Positions 24,748 through 33,221 of a stretch of DNA of 64,000 bases are shown in pieces. The notes under the pieces are model-generated. The model ran no database searches. It saw only the letters and a list, made by a program, of their open reading frames with translations, and was not told the DNA's origin. Both the position numbers and the translations under genes were made by a program. The stretch lies in the NCBI RefSeq assembly GCF_015461845.1, contig NZ_JACOPW010000012.1, forward strand, positions 1 to 64,000, in the 5' to 3' direction. Numbering within the stretch: position 1 is the first letter of the stretch; each line of letters begins with the position of its first letter. This DNA comes from Pseudomonas mucoides (GTDB lineage Bacteria; Pseudomonadota; Gammaproteobacteria; Pseudomonadales; Pseudomonadaceae).

Positions 24748-25503
24748 TTATTGGCCATTCACGGTTTCGTCGGTTGCCAGAAACACGTGCGGTGCTCTGG
24801 CCTGCGCAATCGCTTCCCCCTGCTTTGCTAGCTGGAAAATGCCCATGTCCCTACTCTCTGGAGTTTGAGGCATTGGATCAATGAGGTTGTAGGCAACCCG
24901 AATACGGCGCGCGTCGTCTTCAGGCCTAGTGCTGAGGATCAAGTCACGATTCTGTAGAGTCAGGCCAATGTCAGTCCATGTGACGACCTGGTACTTCAAC
25001 CCAGCATGAGCCGGCACCCCGGAAGGCATAGCCTCGTCCCAGGCAATACACCGGGCTTCCCACTCAGAGAACGGTATGTCATCGGGGCCGTCAGTAGCGT
25101 TCTGATAGTGAAAGTCCGCAAACCCCGCTTGGGTGAGCATCTGCGTGAACCCTGGGTTGTTTTCAAGGTAATAGAGCGCAAGTACATGCTCATGGTGGGG
25201 GATTAGAATTACTTGGAATGTAAAGTCCCAGTCCACGCTGCGTATCCCTTCACCCTCGACCTTGATGCGCTGCTGCTTGAGGATGTCAAGGACTCTCCAG
25301 TAGAAGCTGCCGTACTCCTTACGTGGAATGGGGATGAAGTTCTGGTCCATGTCAGCCCAGTAGTACCGCTTTGCAGCTATGAGCTGTGCCACTGCAGCTT
25401 GTGCCCTTGTCACTGCCTCGGGGCGCAAATCCTTAAGCCTGGCCAGCGCATCGCTGAGAGTTGCATTCCTCAGAATACGGCCGTTGTATAAATTGGTGCT
25501 CAT
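24748..25503 (-). CDS. Hypothetical protein (251 aa)
   Basis: Not recognised. GAGGAG upstream of the ATG. Soluble, rich in aromatic residues (KEYGSFYWRVLDILKQQ, DIPFSEWEARCIAWDEA). The shared promoter element lies upstream. Confidence 0.65.
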   Translation of the reverse strand: MSTNLYNGRILRNATLSDALARLKDLRPEAVTRAQAAVAQLIAAKRYYWADMDQNFIPIPRKEYGSFYWRVLDILKQQRIKVEGEGIRSVDWDFTFQVILIPHHEHVLALYYLENNPGFTQMLTQAGFADFHYQNATDGPDDIPFSEWEARCIAWDEAMPSGVPAHAGLKYQVVTWTDIGLTLQNRDLILSTRPEDDARRIRVAYNLIDPMPQTPESRDMGIFQLAKQGEAIAQARAPHVFLATDETVNGQ

Positions 25504-25527
25504 CCACGTCTCCTCAATCCGATGAGC

Positions 25528-25561
25528 ACATAATCAAGCAGACGGTGTCGTGCCACTACCC
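25528..25561 (-). promoter_or_regulatory. Shared promoter element upstream of 24748-25503
   Basis: Minus strand GGTAGTGGCAC, 16 nt, then TTATGT. Confidence 0.5.
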
Positions 25562-25579
25562 GAATTGATGTATCGCTTT

Positions 25580-25969
25580 TCAAAGCGCCAGATGGATGCC
25601 CGACAGAGCTAGGGTGAAGACAATCATCAGGATGAAGGTCAACTTTACCATCAGTATTCGACCACCACAGACCAGCAGGGCAGGGGAAAATCCTGCAAGT
25701 TGGGCTTGTGTCTTTGACGACGTGGAGGCGAACCGGAGAATGCCGGCAGTCATGACCACGACCAGGGAATGAATGATCACAAAAATCACTGCAGCCTTTG
25801 GACTAACTTGGGAGAAACAGCTCGCGAGCACACCACCGAGCCAGTAGGGGAAATAGTCAAACACTTTGCCTATGCTGAGGGGCGGAACGTTGAGCTCAGC
25901 AGATGGAAGCAATCCTTCAGCAACGGTTCCAAAACCGGCGGCCGCAAGTATGCAAATCAAAGGGACCAT
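25580..25969 (-). CDS. Membrane protein (129 aa)
   Basis: Four hydrophobic segments: residues 3-20, 40-52, 58-77 and 103-128. GAGG 7 nt before the ATG, which overlaps the end of the preceding small gene by 13 nt. Function unknown. Confidence 0.6.
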   Translation of the reverse strand: MVPLICILAAAGFGTVAEGLLPSAELNVPPLSIGKVFDYFPYWLGGVLASCFSQVSPKAAVIFVIIHSLVVVMTAGILRFASTSSKTQAQLAGFSPALLVCGGRILMVKLTFILMIVFTLALSGIHLAL

Positions 25970-26247
25970 GACTTCGCCTCGGTAATAGGGAAAAGGGCAC
26001 CTACTGACGTGAGATCTTGAAGCATCGCTTTCACTTCTGAACTGTCTTCGTTGACTTCTGATCGCAGGGATCGGCTACTACCTTGCTTGAGCTTGAGGCA
26101 AGCATTCCCTACCTTCACCAAGTGGACGATGGTACCGAAAGCCTCTGCCCGAGAGGTCGAGGTGTAGCCCTTGTCGAGCTGCTTGAGGCGCGAAAACCAG
26201 CCTGAGGATTCGATATTCGACTGGGGTTTCATGCGGACCTGAATCAT
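25957..26247 (-). CDS. Small hypothetical protein (96 aa)
   Basis: Not recognised. AGGA upstream of the ATG. Basic N-terminal half, no motif. First gene of a two-gene transcript with the membrane protein, from the element at 26276-26309. Confidence 0.6.
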   Translation of the reverse strand: MIQVRMKPQSNIESSGWFSRLKQLDKGYTSTSRAEAFGTIVHLVKVGNACLKLKQGSSRSLRSEVNEDSSEVKAMLQDLTSVGALFPITEAKSWSL

Positions 26248-26275
26248 GGATCAATCCTGCCTAAAAATTGGGAAG

Positions 26276-26309
26276 CCATGGTGGAGGCAGAGAATGTGTG
26301 GCAGAAGCT
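26276..26309 (-). promoter_or_regulatory. Shared promoter element upstream of 25957-26247
   Basis: Minus strand GCTTCTGCCAC, 16 nt, then CCATGG. Divergent from repA. Confidence 0.65.
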
Positions 26310-26466
26310 GAATACAGGGGGGGTTAAGGTCATTCAGGCGATCGGCCAGGCCTTGAGTGCGGGCAAGAGCTGCACCGGGTAGAATGGAAAAATTCAACTC
26401 GTAAACCGAGGTTCTACTCAACGAATCTGGGCAAATCGTATTTTGCAGAATGCTGAGGAGCAATTG

Positions 26467-27624
26467 ATGGCTAGCACCGGAAAAAAGGGTATTGCGAAGA
26501 CTGGGAGCAAAGCTACAGACAAAACACCCCAGCTCGCCCTTTTTGAGCTTCTAGACTCCTCGGAATCTGACTACAGCAATACGATCGAGCTTTATGACGC
26601 CTTACCGAAATACGTTTGGGCGAATACTGAACTCGACCTTAGAGAAAACAGCGTTATCACCCGGCAGTTAAAATCTCGCGGGGCGGTGTACACGATCAAG
26701 ATCAAGCCGGCCGTTGTTGAGCGGACGAACGATAACGGCGAGACGGTCAGCGTCATGCTCTATCCTGGGTCAAGAGAGGAGATCGTCGAGGAAGCACTGC
26801 GGAAGATTGCGGTGAACGGTAATTCCTTCGAGTCGCCAGACGATAAAGAGGTAGGAGTTTACTTCACCATCAGCCAGCTTAGGAAAGAGCTGGCCAGAAC
26901 GAAGCACTCTTACAGCGCCCAGGAAGTACAAGAGGCTCTTGATGTCATGAGTTCATCACTACTCGAGTGCTCAACAGGCTCGGGTAAGGGGCGGAACAGT
27001 TACCGGGGCAACCTGCTGCCAAAACTCGCTATCACAACACGCGAAGACTATCTGAGCGATGGGTCGGCAAGGTGCTTTGCTACTTTTCACCCGCTGGTGA
27101 CCTTGGGGGTAAAAACGCAGGCGTTCAGGATGTATGACTACAGCATTTCGATGGGGCTGAAGTCCGACCTTGCTCGCTACATTTACAAGCGCATCTCCCA
27201 TTACTGGACCCAGGCATCGCTGAACCATCCTTACCAGCCAAAGTTGGTCAGCTTCCTAGAGCAGAGCCCTCGTGGTCTCTCAGAGCGTATGAAGGACAAC
27301 ATGCGGGCCATGCGCACAGCGCTGAAAAGCCTCGCCGAACAGAATGTGATCCTGCCTGGGTGGAACGAAGTGATGATCAAAGACGATCATGACAAGAGGG
27401 TCACCAAGGATATTCAATTTGAAATCCTACCCCACGACAATTTCATCAAACACATGATGAAGGCCAACAAGAAGGCTAGCGATATCAAGGGCAAGATAGG
27501 CATCGCTGAGGCTAAAGAAGCGGTTAAGGGGAAAAATGTCATTGAAGGTTCCGCTGAGGCTCCGCAGAACATTGGCGCAGAGGGCTCATTCCCTGAGGAC
27601 GGATCCGACCAAGTGTTCGACTGA
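26467..27624 (+). CDS. repA: Plasmid replication initiator RepA
   Basis: 385 aa. Start at ATG 26467 with GAGGAG upstream; a TTG eight codons earlier is less likely. The gene runs straight into a large iteron array, the standard layout for an iteron-binding initiator. Two winged-helix-like halves are suggested by TISQLRKELARTKHSYSAQ and by SMGLKSDLARYIYKRISHYW. The C-terminus is a charged low-complexity tail. Initiates replication by binding the downstream repeats and recruiting DnaA and helicase. No parAB genes are in the window. Confidence 0.88.
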   Translation: MASTGKKGIAKTGSKATDKTPQLALFELLDSSESDYSNTIELYDALPKYVWANTELDLRENSVITRQLKSRGAVYTIKIKPAVVERTNDNGETVSVMLYPGSREEIVEEALRKIAVNGNSFESPDDKEVGVYFTISQLRKELARTKHSYSAQEVQEALDVMSSSLLECSTGSGKGRNSYRGNLLPKLAITTREDYLSDGSARCFATFHPLVTLGVKTQAFRMYDYSISMGLKSDLARYIYKRISHYWTQASLNHPYQPKLVSFLEQSPRGLSERMKDNMRAMRTALKSLAEQNVILPGWNEVMIKDDHDKRVTKDIQFEILPHDNFIKHMMKANKKASDIKGKIGIAEAKEAVKGKNVIEGSAEAPQNIGAEGSFPEDGSDQVFD

Positions 27625-27626
27625 TC

Positions 27627-28530
27627 GGGCCCACCAAACCTACAACATCGTGAACGAATGCAGGGTCGGACTAGGTCAGGCCCACTGAACCTACAACATT
27701 GTGTTGCCATCTAGAGCGCACCAAACCTACAACCTACAGTGATGTGGCCAAGTCTCGATGAGATAGGGCCCCACAAACCTACAACCCTATTCCTGCTTAC
27801 ACCCGCCGGCGCTACCTCATAAATGCAGCGCATCAAACCTACAACCCACGGCGGTCAATCCAACCTGCAGCATTCCCCCAACACCCCACCTGCGTCCAGG
27901 ACAAACTCAAACCTAGACCACGTAGGCTGATGTCATGTCTGGTCTACAGCCCCTCAGGGGTAACGGCTTGAGCCCAATTTATGTGGCCGTGGTGGGAGTG
28001 ATGGTGAAGAAATAGGGCACATCAAACCTACAACGTGGGCTGAGTTTTCTGAGATTGGGCGCAGCAAACCTACAACGGTCGATTTGCATAGGCACTAATA
28101 TCAGATGCTTAGGAATGATACATACCTTGAGATCGAGCTATGTACCGTAACCCACTGAATCCTGGCTAATTAGTGAAAACTGAGAATTTCATTGAAATTG
28201 CACGCTTGGTTGCAATTTAGGGCGCAGTAAACCTCCAACCCCAGCACTTGCGAGAAGATAGGGCGCATCAAACCTCCAACCCGTACATGCCGGCCAACGA
28301 ATGCGGGCGGGAGAATCAACAGCCGAGCTGGCATTAAGACAATAACGTAAGCCACTGGAATTGAACGGTTAAACCTATGATTGGTGCAGTCAAAGCCCTC
28401 ACCTGGGCGGTGAAAAGTAGAGCGCAGCATACCTACAACCTTGAAAGCCATAGGACGGTCCAACAAGGGCTCACCAAACCTACAACACCACACGCTGGAA
28501 CTGCCCAGATAAAGAGCGCACCAAACCTAC
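27627..28530 (+). repeat. Origin iterons, forward array (about 12 copies)
   Basis: Consensus GGGCGCACCAAACCTACAAC. Copies start near 27627, 27674, 27713, 27765, 27824, 28013, 28055, 28218, 28258, 28418, 28468 and 28510. Two neighbouring copies have CCTCCAAC. Spacing is irregular (40-190 nt). These are the expected RepA sites of the origin. Confidence 0.88.
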
Positions 28531-28602
28531 AACTCAGGCCAGATATAGCTTGATACTGTTCCTCATGGGAGGGCTGTGGCTAAGCCTGTGTGTAACTGAG
28601 AA

Positions 28603-28935
28603 AAAGTTGTAGGTTTGCAGGGCCCGAAACGCAACAGGTTGTAGGTTTGATGCGCCCAACCGATTTCGAGGCGACAGACACCAGAAGAAAAACCTCCTGA
28701 ATTGCTGCAGAGTTGTAGGTTTGGTGCGCTGCACAGGTGAGAGCCTTTCCAGATCCACCAATTAACTTCAATCGGGTTGTAGGTTTGGTGGGCTCAACTG
28801 GTCATTGGAAGTGCTGGAAGGGGGTAAATGTGGATAAACTTGTGGATAAAAGCAGGCCAAAAATAAGCGTTGTAGGTCTGGAGGGCCCTAAGTAGTAGGT
28901 CTGTTCCGCTCCATGATGTAGGTATGCAGGGCCTG
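28603..28935 (-). repeat. Origin iterons, inverted array (about 7 copies)
   Basis: The same repeat in the opposite orientation (GTTGTAGGTTTGGTGCGC), near 28603, 28637, 28710, 28774 and 28869, with weaker copies near 28890 and 28913. The change of orientation at about 28.57 kb may mark the centre of the origin. Confidence 0.85.
28829..28849 (-). promoter_or_regulatory. Two DnaA boxes in the origin
   Basis: TGTGGATAA at 28829-28837 and again at 28841-28849; each is the reverse complement of the perfect DnaA box TTATCCACA, 12 bp apart. They lie between inverted iterons and support host DnaA-assisted origin opening. Confidence 0.85.
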
Positions 28936-29109
28936 AATTTTAGCTGAGATCCACGTAGCACAAGGGCCGTAGGCTGAAATCCATCGACCTATCCGTTCTT
29001 AATCGCTCTTAGCCTTTTAACCAAAAAAACAACAACACGCTTCGCAACCGGTGAACAGGAAAAGCCCGAAAAAATCAGAAAATGGACCTAGGCAGGAAAA
29101 CATCGGACA
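28936..29109. other. A-rich flank of the origin
   Basis: No gene. Contains A-rich runs (near 29020 and 29070) that could be the melting region of the origin, but no repeated 13-mers are apparent. Confidence 0.35.
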
Positions 29110-29508
29110 CTATCTTCCAGTAAAAATAGGATTGGTTTCGTTCTCATCGCGAATCGCATTCATAAGATTGTAGAGCGCTTCACGCACCTTTGGGGATCGA
29201 CCACCTCCTGTGACCGAGGTGCAAAATTCTAGAGCTAGTGATTCACCCTCTGTGCTGATCACCTCGATGATCACGTCAGCGTCACCATCCATGATCATCC
29301 GGAGCCGGCCCAGGCCCATGTCATCTTTCCTCTCGAAGAACTCAAGCAGAGGAATGGGGGGGCTCGACTGACGTTCCAATGTGACTAAATGCGCTTCTGC
29401 AGCAGCAATTACTTGGTGACCAAAATAATCTGTCTCGAGACGCCCACCATTGTCATCGATAACGTAATCACGAACAGCCTGGATTGCCGATTTACTGATT
29501 AATGACAT
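29110..29508 (-). CDS. Hypothetical protein (132 aa)
   Basis: Not recognised. GGAG 8 nt before the ATG. Soluble, alpha/beta (LRMIMDGDADVIIEVISTEG). Last of a three-gene run (30.0 to 29.1 kb) next to the origin. Confidence 0.6.
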   Translation of the reverse strand: MSLISKSAIQAVRDYVIDDNGGRLETDYFGHQVIAAAEAHLVTLERQSSPPIPLLEFFERKDDMGLGRLRMIMDGDADVIIEVISTEGESLALEFCTSVTGGGRSPKVREALYNLMNAIRDENETNPIFTGR

Positions 29509-29527
29509 CGCGTTGTCTCCACACTGG

Positions 29528-29785
29528 TTAGATCGTTGAAGTCTGCTTGATCCAAGTGGCCCAACCTAGGCCTTTGACCAAGCACGACGGATCAAGGTTA
29601 CCTGGGATCTCATGCAGAACATCAGCACTGATTGCATGCTTGAGGGCCATGGCCATGCCGGCATCAGAAGTGAGCAAATGTACTGCTCCATGACGTAAAT
29701 CCAATCCTGTGACTTCGAGATCAAGCTTATCCTCACCAGCTTCAAAGGCGCACTGGTACCGTCGGTATAAGCGATTGGCCATCAT
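29528..29785 (-). CDS. Small hypothetical protein (85 aa)
   Basis: Not recognised. ATGATG start overlaps the preceding stop, indicating translational coupling. Mixed alpha/beta composition, soluble. Confidence 0.55.
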   Translation of the reverse strand: MMANRLYRRYQCAFEAGEDKLDLEVTGLDLRHGAVHLLTSDAGMAMALKHAISADVLHEIPGNLDPSCLVKGLGWATWIKQTSTI

Positions 29786-29991
29786 TTCAACGGGGCCCCT
29801 GTGACAGATCGGTAAGCCTCACTGAGGCCAGCCAGCGCCTCACGCATTTGATCTCGCTCGGTACGAGTGAAATGATCGGTATGGGCTGAGCGCCAAAGCT
29901 TGTGTTTAAGGTCACTGTGCTGAGCGTAAAGCTGGGCAGCATCACACGTAGGAGTCAACAAGGGGGGTAAAAGAGTGGTTTGAAGTTTCAT
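29782..29991 (-). CDS. Small hypothetical protein (69 aa)
   Basis: Not recognised. ATG 29991 with TGGA upstream; ATG 30003 is possible. Charged helical C-terminal half (HFTRTERDQMREALAGLSEAY). First gene after the promoter at 30089-30122. Confidence 0.55.
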   Translation of the reverse strand: MKLQTTLLPPLLTPTCDAAQLYAQHSDLKHKLWRSAHTDHFTRTERDQMREALAGLSEAYRSVTGAPLK

Positions 29992-30088
29992 GCATATATC
30001 CATCAGATTTCATCTCGGGAAATCATTCATACCGAGTGGTGATAAAAAAACGATGTGGACGGCGAAGTCGCCTTGGCCACTAACCGAG

Positions 30089-30122
30089 TCATCATCATTT
30101 TGAAGGGGGCGTGCCAGAAGCC
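30089..30122 (-). promoter_or_regulatory. Shared promoter element upstream of 29782-29991
   Basis: Minus strand GGCTTCTGGCAC, 16 nt, then TGATGA. Divergent from the TusA-like gene. Confidence 0.65.
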
Positions 30123-30181
30123 CCCCCCGGGCGAATGCGGGTTACACTGGGCGCACTATCAAGTACTAAGGACTCGGCGCA

Positions 30182-30445
30182 ATGGCTGCCACAAATCCAG
30201 ACCCATACCAGGACCCTGACGGCATCGTGGATGCAAGAGGACTTCAATGTCCCATACCGATCCTGAAGGCTCGGCTCGAATGCAATCGAATGTCACAAGG
30301 GCAGGTACTGCAGGTCTTGTCGACCGACGCTGGGAGCAAGAGGGACTTCAAAACCTTTGCTCAACAGACTGGCCACGAATTGATAGGAGAGGCAGAAGAA
30401 GGTGGAGTGTTCGGATTTTGGTTGAGGATCCAGCGCAGGGAATGA
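30182..30445 (+). CDS. TusA-family sulfur carrier protein
   Basis: 87 aa. VDARGLQCPIPILKARLE is the TusA/SirA/YeeD signature, with the sulfur-carrying Cys near residue 23. AAGGA precedes the ATG. TusA proteins pass sulfur to tRNA thiolation and other acceptors. Isolated here on the plus strand beside the origin, without partner genes. Downstream, the intergenic hairpin that would have ended its transcript is split by the IS element. Confidence 0.82.
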   Translation: MAATNPDPYQDPDGIVDARGLQCPIPILKARLECNRMSQGQVLQVLSTDAGSKRDFKTFAQQTGHELIGEAEEGGVFGFWLRIQRRE

Positions 30446-30461
30446 AGCGGTACGGGCAGTC

Positions 30462-30470
30462 CTTCAGCCC
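30462..30470. repeat. Target-site duplication, left
   Basis: CTTCAGCCC, repeated exactly at 32870-32878 on the other side of the IS element. Confidence 0.8.
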
Positions 30471-30525
30471 TGTCAAACAGCGTTGAAAAGTTTCCAGGTA
30501 ACAGCGTCCAAAAGTTTCCAGTTGC

Positions 30526-31269
30526 TCAAGCTTTTTTCACGGCCTTTTTCCGTTGTTTGAAGCGGAAAGAGTCATTACCCGTCTCAAGGATTTCGCAGTG
30601 GTGAGTCAGACGGTCCAATAGCGCCGTTGTCATCTTGGCGTCACCAAACACACTGACCCACTCTCCGAAGGACAAATTGGTCGTCACGATCAACGAAGTC
30701 TTCTCGTAGAGCTGGCTGATCAAGTGAAACAACAGCGCCCCACCCGAGTCAGGGAACGGCAGATAGCCCAGCTCATCCAGGATCACGGCGTCGATATGCT
30801 GCAGTTGTTTGGCAAGGTTGCCGGTCTTGCCTTGTTGCTTTTCCCGCTCCAGGTGATTGACTAGGTCTACAGCGTTGTAAAAGCGCACCCGCTTGCCTTG
30901 ATGGATGGCCCCAACTCCCAAGGCGGTGGCCAGGTGGGTTTTGCCAGTGCCGGTGCCTCCCACCAAAATCAGGTTGTGCGCACCGTCCATGAACGTTCCC
31001 TCGGCCAGTTGCTCGATGGATTCACGGATCAATGGTGTTTCTTGCCAGTCGAAGCCGCCCAGGTCACGGTGGATTGGGAAGCGAGCCGCTTTGAGCTGAT
31101 AGCTCAAACGGCGCACTTGGCGGTCCGCCTGTTCGGCTTCGATCAATCGATCGAGCCAAAGCTCTGGCCGCGCAGGCCGACGTGAGGCTTCAGCAAGCAG
31201 CTCTTGTAAAGCACTCGCCATACCATGCAGGTGCAGGTTTTTGAGTTCAGAAATACGATCAGTAGGCAT
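30526..31269 (-). CDS. istB: IS21 helper ATPase IstB
   Basis: 247 aa AAA+ protein. Walker A LILVGGTGTGKTHLATALG, Walker B VILDELGYLPF. ATG 31269 overlaps the end of istA by 11 nt. IstB assembles on target DNA and directs IstA; complete length and motifs indicate it is functional. Confidence 0.95.
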   Translation of the reverse strand: MPTDRISELKNLHLHGMASALQELLAEASRRPARPELWLDRLIEAEQADRQVRRLSYQLKAARFPIHRDLGGFDWQETPLIRESIEQLAEGTFMDGAHNLILVGGTGTGKTHLATALGVGAIHQGKRVRFYNAVDLVNHLEREKQQGKTGNLAKQLQHIDAVILDELGYLPFPDSGGALLFHLISQLYEKTSLIVTTNLSFGEWVSVFGDAKMTTALLDRLTHHCEILETGNDSFRFKQRKKAVKKA

Positions 31270-32755
31270 GCTGAGTACCTCGCAGTTGCTCATAGCGCTG
31301 GCAATCAGCAAGGGGCTCAATGCGCAATTGCAGGGCCTCGGGCAAGGTCAACTCTACGGGACGTGCTACTGAGGTAAGCCGACGCAGCTCGTTCATCACG
31401 TGCGAACCATTGATCACTCCAGACTCTAATGCCAGCTCGCAGGCCACTTGCAGGGCCTCCAGGCCAACGTCGCGAGCCAGTAACAAGAGATCGACAAAGG
31501 CTCGGTCGCCGCGACTCTGCTTGAGCAAGTACTCACGCACCTGCTTGATCGGCTCTGGCAAGTCCCACGTCACAAAAGGGGCGCCGTTTCGCAAAGCTCC
31601 GGGTTTCTTGTCCAGTACCGCCAGATAATGCCAGGGGTCATACACCAGCTGGTCGCGCCCAAAGCGGCGAGCATGGCGGGCAATCAGCTGATCGTCAGCC
31701 ACGATGCGTATTTCATCGGCCGTACACCGTACGGAAGTCACTTTTCCTGCCCATTGAGCGGGTACGCTGTACTGGTTACGGTCAACGCGTACCAAGCAGG
31801 TACTGGAAACACTGCGCATTTGCTCAACATAACCATCGAAAGGGGCATCAATAACCCGTAGATGCGCTTGCTCCTGAACAAAACACTCGGCGATGCTGCG
31901 GCTGCGTTCAGTCGGGTGTTTACGCTGAGCCAGCTCCTGGCACCGTGTGGCCAACCAATGATTCAAGTCCGCAAAGCTGGCAAATCGTGCCAGGGGAGTG
32001 AACAGCCATTCGCGTATGTTGCCGACTTGATTCTCAACTTGGCCCTTCTCCCAGCCAGCAGCAGGCGTACAGGCTACAGGTTCAAACAGGTAATGATTAG
32101 CCAACGCCAGGAAGCGCCGGTTGAAGATTCGATCCTTGCCGACCAAGATCGCATCCACTGCGGTTTTAAGGTTGTCGTAGATAACCCGCTGCGGTACGCC
32201 GCCAAAGAACGCAAAGGCGCGGTTATGCGCATCGAGCACCATCTCCTGGGTCTCTCGCGGGTAGGCCACCACAAACATTTTTCGACTATGGCAGAGGCGA
32301 AATTGCGCCACCTTGATCGTTTGCATGACGCCGGCGATCTCGGCCTGTTCGTGGCTCCAGTCGAACTGACAAGCCTCCCCAGGTGCAAACAGCAAGGGGA
32401 TAAACGCTTGTGCGGCCCCTGGACGCGTTTTCAGAGCTTTCCACTGCTTCACCAGCCGCTGCACGCTGTCATAGGCGCCGCGATAGCCTTCTACCTGTAG
32501 GTCTTCATACAGACGTCGAGCTGTTCGTCGCTGTGATCGTGGCAAGTGACGTTCTGTATTGAGCCAGGCCTCAAGGGTTGATTGGAACTGACCAAGCTTG
32601 GGCGCAGGTTGCTGTTGGCGCTGGTAGACCTGAGCGGTAGTACTGCGCAGGTGCTTGCGAACAGTAGGTCGGGAAAGATTAAGGCTACGAGCTATGACAC
32701 TGATGGTCTCGCCACTGACCAGATGTCGGCGCCGAATTTCGGCAATGATGTCCAT
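31259..32755 (-). CDS. istA: IS21 transposase IstA
   Basis: 498 aa. N-terminal helix-turn-helix region (GETISVIARSLNLSRPTVRK), then the DDE integrase core (ACQFDWSHEQAEIAG with first Asp; RVIYDNLKTAVDAI with second Asp; Glu expected near AAGWEKGQVENQVG), then a beta-rich C-terminal domain. Uninterrupted, so the element should be transposition-competent. Confidence 0.95.
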   Translation of the reverse strand: MDIIAEIRRRHLVSGETISVIARSLNLSRPTVRKHLRSTTAQVYQRQQQPAPKLGQFQSTLEAWLNTERHLPRSQRRTARRLYEDLQVEGYRGAYDSVQRLVKQWKALKTRPGAAQAFIPLLFAPGEACQFDWSHEQAEIAGVMQTIKVAQFRLCHSRKMFVVAYPRETQEMVLDAHNRAFAFFGGVPQRVIYDNLKTAVDAILVGKDRIFNRRFLALANHYLFEPVACTPAAGWEKGQVENQVGNIREWLFTPLARFASFADLNHWLATRCQELAQRKHPTERSRSIAECFVQEQAHLRVIDAPFDGYVEQMRSVSSTCLVRVDRNQYSVPAQWAGKVTSVRCTADEIRIVADDQLIARHARRFGRDQLVYDPWHYLAVLDKKPGALRNGAPFVTWDLPEPIKQVREYLLKQSRGDRAFVDLLLLARDVGLEALQVACELALESGVINGSHVMNELRRLTSVARPVELTLPEALQLRIEPLADCQRYEQLRGTQHAY

Positions 32756-32869
32756 TGATATCACCCCAGATTCTCCAGCCAAAAGACCGGATGGTTGCAC
32801 ACACCGGGGTGGAAACTATTGGACGCTGTTTACCCCGGGAATCTGGAAACTTTTGCACGCTGTTTAACA

Positions 32870-32878
32870 CTTCAGCCC
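32870..32878. repeat. Target-site duplication, right
   Basis: CTTCAGCCC, identical to 30462-30470. Confidence 0.8.
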
Positions 32879-32891
32879 GTACCGAACTCGA

Positions 32892-33152
32892 TCAACCCTC
32901 AGCTTCTCGACCAATCTCAAGCAATGCAGCCGGATTATTCTTGAAAGCTGAAGCAAAGGCCGAGCGATTTTTCGCCATGAAAATACCTACTTCTTCACCC
33001 ATTTTTTCATCTAACCCAGGCACATTCTGAATCAGTGCCGCAGTGAGTGCTTCGCCAAGCTCAAGCATCGCATCATGTTGATCTGCCAGCTTTTTTTCCA
33101 CGAAGATTGTCTCCAGGTCTCGGGTACTGCGATACAAGGTTTCTACAGCCAT
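32892..33152 (-). CDS. Small hypothetical protein (86 aa)
   Basis: Not recognised. GAGG 6 nt before the ATG. Wholly helical composition (LADQHDAMLELGEALTAAL, AKNRSAFASAFKNN). Its transcript would run into the IS element since the natural hairpin is disrupted. Confidence 0.6.
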   Translation of the reverse strand: MAVETLYRSTRDLETIFVEKKLADQHDAMLELGEALTAALIQNVPGLDEKMGEEVGIFMAKNRSAFASAFKNNPAALLEIGREAEG

Positions 33153-33221
33153 GATCGGCCTCGTTTATGTGATGACTTTTAGTCGGAAACTGATTCAGCA
33201 GGTAGGGTTCTCTGCTCAACG

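Larger units (their letters stand above)
30471..32869 (-). mobile_element. IS21-family insertion sequence, intact
   Basis: Bounded by TGT...ACA inverted ends (TGTCAAACAGCGTTGAAAAG against TGTTAAACAGCGTGCAAAAG), each followed by an inner second copy (AACAGCGTCCAA(A/T)AG), the multiple-site ends of IS21 elements. Encodes IstA and IstB on the minus strand. Flanked by a perfect 9-bp direct repeat, so the insertion looks recent. Joining the flanks rebuilds a perfect 10-bp-stem hairpin (CGGTACGGGC, 9 nt, GCCCGTACCG), so the element inserted into a terminator-like palindrome between convergent genes. Confidence 0.92.

Noticed and set aside
27627..28935. CRISPR array
   Set aside because: Repeats are short, irregularly spaced and change orientation; they follow repA and match an iteron origin. 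No cas genes.
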